A DNA stretch of 64,000 bases from an uncultured Opitutia bacterium. Lineage in GTDB: Bacteria; Verrucomicrobiota; Verrucomicrobiia; Opitutales; UBA953. Made by a program: the position numbers and the translations under genes. Shown here piece by piece: positions 61,908 through 64,000 of this stretch; the first letter of the stretch is position 1; each line of letters opens with the position of its first letter. The stretch is from the NCBI GenBank assembly GCA_903840355.1, contig CAIMFJ010000005.1:62001-126000 (forward strand), given 5' to 3'. The notes beneath the pieces were generated by a model. That model did no database searches. It was not told where the DNA came from and worked only from the letters and a program-made list of their open reading frames with translations.

Positions 61908-63624
61908 GGCCGCGATTGAGGCTTTGCAGGCGGTAGGCCGCGTCTTTTTGGCGGTTCGTGCGAATTTCTAGGACGCGAACGCGGCTGGTTTTCTTTTTTA
62001 ATAACGCGCTGAACTGCGACCAGGTTTTTACTTTGGTATGGGACACTTGATGGGCGGCGCAGAGTTTGCCGAGGTCGGTGACTTGCGGCGTGCCCCAGAG
62101 TTTTTCAAAGAGGTCGGTTTCGGCACGAACTGGTAGGTGATTAAAAATTCCACCGCCTTGATTGTTGATCACGATAATCGTCAAAGGTGTTGTTCCTTGG
62201 GCACTCAATAGGGCGTTGCTATCGTGGAGGAAAGCCAAGTCGCCGCAGAGCAAGTAGGTGGGGCGTCCTTGCTGGGCTACCCCGAGAGCTGTCGAAACCG
62301 TGCCGTCGATGCCATTGGCACCGCGGTTGGTGATGACTATAGGGCCTGCTTCGGTGGGCTGGTAAAACCATTCGAGGTCGCGAATGGGCATGCTATTGCC
62401 GACGACCAGGAAATCTTGGGGCGAAAGGTGACGTGCGAGTTCGACGACCGTGCGTCCTTCAAAGGCCCAAGCGGTTTGCGAAATTTTATTTAAGTTCTTT
62501 TGCGCTTTAAGTTGCAGCGATTGCCAAGTCTTGAGCTGAGGGCTCGTTTTTACCTGCACGGGCTTACTTTGGGCTGAAGGCACTAAGTCCGCATCCACGC
62601 GACGCCACTTGCCATGCGTGGGATCAAGGTTCTCGCCTGGGCGACCGAGTTGTAGTCCCTCGGGCTCGTTCGCTGTTAACCAAGAACGCAAAACCTTGCT
62701 GGTAGGTAAGGGACCAATTTGTACGACCACTTTAGGCGCCAAAACGCGGGCGAATTTTTTCTGCCGTAAGATGAGGTCGTAGGTCGTCACTAAATTCGGA
62801 TGTGTTGCTAAGTCGCCGCGCAACGTTCCAGCACCATCTGCTAAAATCGGCCAACCGGTGACAGCGGATAATTCCGCAATCGCGTCGGCGGCATAAGTGC
62901 GTTGGCCGAAGTGATGAGGCCCCACGATGATTACGCCAGCGGACCTGAAGGGCAGGAGAGCCGCCACTTGGTTGACCGGGATGCCCGGTTGGAAGTGGGG
63001 AACTCGCAGGGCAGAGAAGAAACCCTCCTTCTGGACCTCTGGAGGCGTTTTAAAGCCCTTTTCTGGGGTGGACGGGGTAAGTGGGTCCCTGAAGGGCAAA
63101 TTGAGGTGCACGGGGCCAATCTGAGGCCCTAAGGAGCGTTGGAAGGCGTCGACCCAGAGCTGACGCCAGTGGCGGAGTAGTCCAACCTCTTGGCTGGGTA
63201 CCCCAGCTTCGACCGACCAGACAGGATAAGCACCAAAAAGACCGTTTTGTTCGATGGTTTGGCCCGAGTGGCAGTGGCGCAGTTCGGGTGGGCGGTCGGC
63301 AGTGAGCACCAGCAGGGGCGTTTGGCTAAGGCGGGCTTCGATGAGGGCGGGGAGGTAATTAGCACCCGCGGTGCCAGAGGTGCAGAGTAAGATCGAAGGA
63401 AAGCCTTGGGCCTTGGATTGTCCGAGGGCGATGAAACCGGCGGAACGTTCATCGAGGGCTACGGTGGCGGTGAAAGCGGGGTTGCTCGCGAAGGCACAGG
63501 CCAAGGGTGTGGAGCGCGAGCCCGGGGAAATGACCACCTGTTTCACGCCGAGTTTTTGGAGCGTCTGCGTCGCCACGGCAGCCCAGAGGGCGTTGGTGTT
63601 CGCAAATTTCGGCAGAGCGGCCAT
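61900..63624 (-). CDS. menD: SEPHCHC synthase MenD (menaquinone synthesis)
   Basis: This ThDP-dependent enzyme joins 2-oxoglutarate and isochorismate in menaquinone synthesis. The 574-residue protein has VISPGSRSTPLACAF near the N-terminus, GTAGANYLPALIEA, HLNLPFRDPL, and the C-terminal ThDP-binding region GNSMPIRDLEWF, NRGANGIDGTVSTALG and CGDLAFLHDSNALL plus NNQGGGIF. All are MenD signatures. It fits with menG at 51744 and the absence of ubiquinone genes. The other men genes are outside the window. Confidence 0.95.
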   Translation of the reverse strand: MAALPKFANTNALWAAVATQTLQKLGVKQVVISPGSRSTPLACAFASNPAFTATVALDERSAGFIALGQSKAQGFPSILLCTSGTAGANYLPALIEARLSQTPLLVLTADRPPELRHCHSGQTIEQNGLFGAYPVWSVEAGVPSQEVGLLRHWRQLWVDAFQRSLGPQIGPVHLNLPFRDPLTPSTPEKGFKTPPEVQKEGFFSALRVPHFQPGIPVNQVAALLPFRSAGVIIVGPHHFGQRTYAADAIAELSAVTGWPILADGAGTLRGDLATHPNLVTTYDLILRQKKFARVLAPKVVVQIGPLPTSKVLRSWLTANEPEGLQLGRPGENLDPTHGKWRRVDADLVPSAQSKPVQVKTSPQLKTWQSLQLKAQKNLNKISQTAWAFEGRTVVELARHLSPQDFLVVGNSMPIRDLEWFYQPTEAGPIVITNRGANGIDGTVSTALGVAQQGRPTYLLCGDLAFLHDSNALLSAQGTTPLTIIVINNQGGGIFNHLPVRAETDLFEKLWGTPQVTDLGKLCAAHQVSHTKVKTWSQFSALLKKKTSRVRVLEIRTNRQKDAAYRLQSLNRGLT

Positions 63625-63743
63625 GCGGTACTTAAATTAGATTACGGCCGGGGGACAACAGGGTTTAATTGTAAAATGCCTAAAAAAGTGGGGTTGAAGT
63701 TGAAAGTGACTGGGGAGGCTCTAGCAAAATAGCTCTACGCCCT

Positions 63744-64000
63744 ATGACCTTAGCAAATTGGCACCGTTTGTGGCCGTTTCTTTTTACCGTCGGAATCTTA
63801 ATCGTTTTGGTCTTCACCATCTTCTTTGCGATGACCTTTACGGTGGATGACGTTTATGTGCGCGTCCGGGTTTACGGGTGGACGGTGCGTAAGGTGGCTT
63901 TGGCTGACATTGCTTGGGCGGATCAAAAGGTGGTGTTCTGGAATGAGCATTACACCAGTTCGCTCAGTCCGCGTCGCGTGGTGCGCCTCCGCCGGCGCAC
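63744..64000 (+). CDS. Membrane protein, N-terminal part (cut by window edge)
   Basis: About 85 codons are visible. A hydrophobic segment (FLFTVGILIVLVFTIFFAMTF, residues about 13-33) is followed by a charged region (TVDDVYVRVRVYGWTVRKVALADIAW). The layout suggests an N-terminal anchor and a small PH-like or beta domain, but no family is assigned. It is divergent from menD. Confidence 0.65.
   Translation, partial: MTLANWHRLWPFLFTVGILIVLVFTIFFAMTFTVDDVYVRVRVYGWTVRKVALADIAWADQKVVFWNEHYTSSLSPRRVVRLRRR

Noticed and set aside
63676-63732. Short frame encoding an 18-residue Lys-rich peptide (MPKKVGLKLKVTGEALAK) between menD and the last gene
   Set aside because: No clear ribosome site or conservation evidence; could be real but not supportable from sequence alone.

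Overview
The window most likely comes from a member of the Verrucomicrobiota. This rests on gene content, not on any rRNA: prepilin-like proteins resembling the Verru_Chthon cassette families, a DUF1501 + PSD1 (DUF1549/DUF1553) gene pair, DUF1080, DUF5069 and DUF4832-type proteins, GH20 and CE15-like secreted carbohydrate enzymes, and menaquinone genes (menD, menG). The sequence is moderately GC-rich. Genes are densely packed and alternate in short operons on both strands. No CRISPR array, transposase, integrase or recognisable prophage was seen.

Layout. 1-5131 (mostly minus): gltX-glnS, a GH20 hexosaminidase and a PpiD-like membrane-anchored protein. 5222-11922 (plus): folA, a CE15-like esterase, a giant Verru_Chthon-A-like prepilin protein and a coupled secreted protein, followed by tRNA-Arg(CCG). 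12071-15721: an MFS transporter, an SGNH hydrolase, a DUF5069 protein and two small membrane proteins of unknown role. 15718-20857 (minus): trpA, then a tight pyrB-pyrC'-CPBP-thiL operon whose pyrC' has lost the HxH metal motif. 21038-24078: a gene-poor patch with tRNA-Leu, modular palindromic repeats, an NTF2-like protein, an aminotransferase, a stable-RNA-type promoter with boxA, a strongly structured non-coding stretch with tRNA-like pieces, tRNA-Arg(TCT) and a second copy of the repeat block. 24088-30083 (minus): PSD1-DUF1501 and small periplasmic proteins. 30080-40694: a TetR regulator divergent from a five-gene efflux locus (MFP-RND-OMF-MFP-RND) with a perfect palindromic operator at the divergent starts. 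40698-47540: a DUF4832 protein, a putative Na+/H+ antiporter, and four prepilin genes resembling the rest of a Verru_Chthon cassette. 47602-64000: housekeeping and metabolism (accA, kamA-like, tRNA-Arg(ACG), menG, mnmA, parB, purH, fabD, lepA, lepB, menD) with a few secreted proteins.

How the genes work together. Several blocks form clear functional units: pyrimidine synthesis (pyrB with a probable non-catalytic PyrC' partner), tripartite drug efflux under TetR control, PSD1/DUF1501 secreted proteins, and a prepilin cassette whose A component lies about 33 kb from the B/C/D-like components. The most unexplained stretch is 23306-23866, where rrn-style control signals (AT-rich UP-like tract, TTGACG box, boxA) precede structured RNA and a tRNA instead of rRNA.
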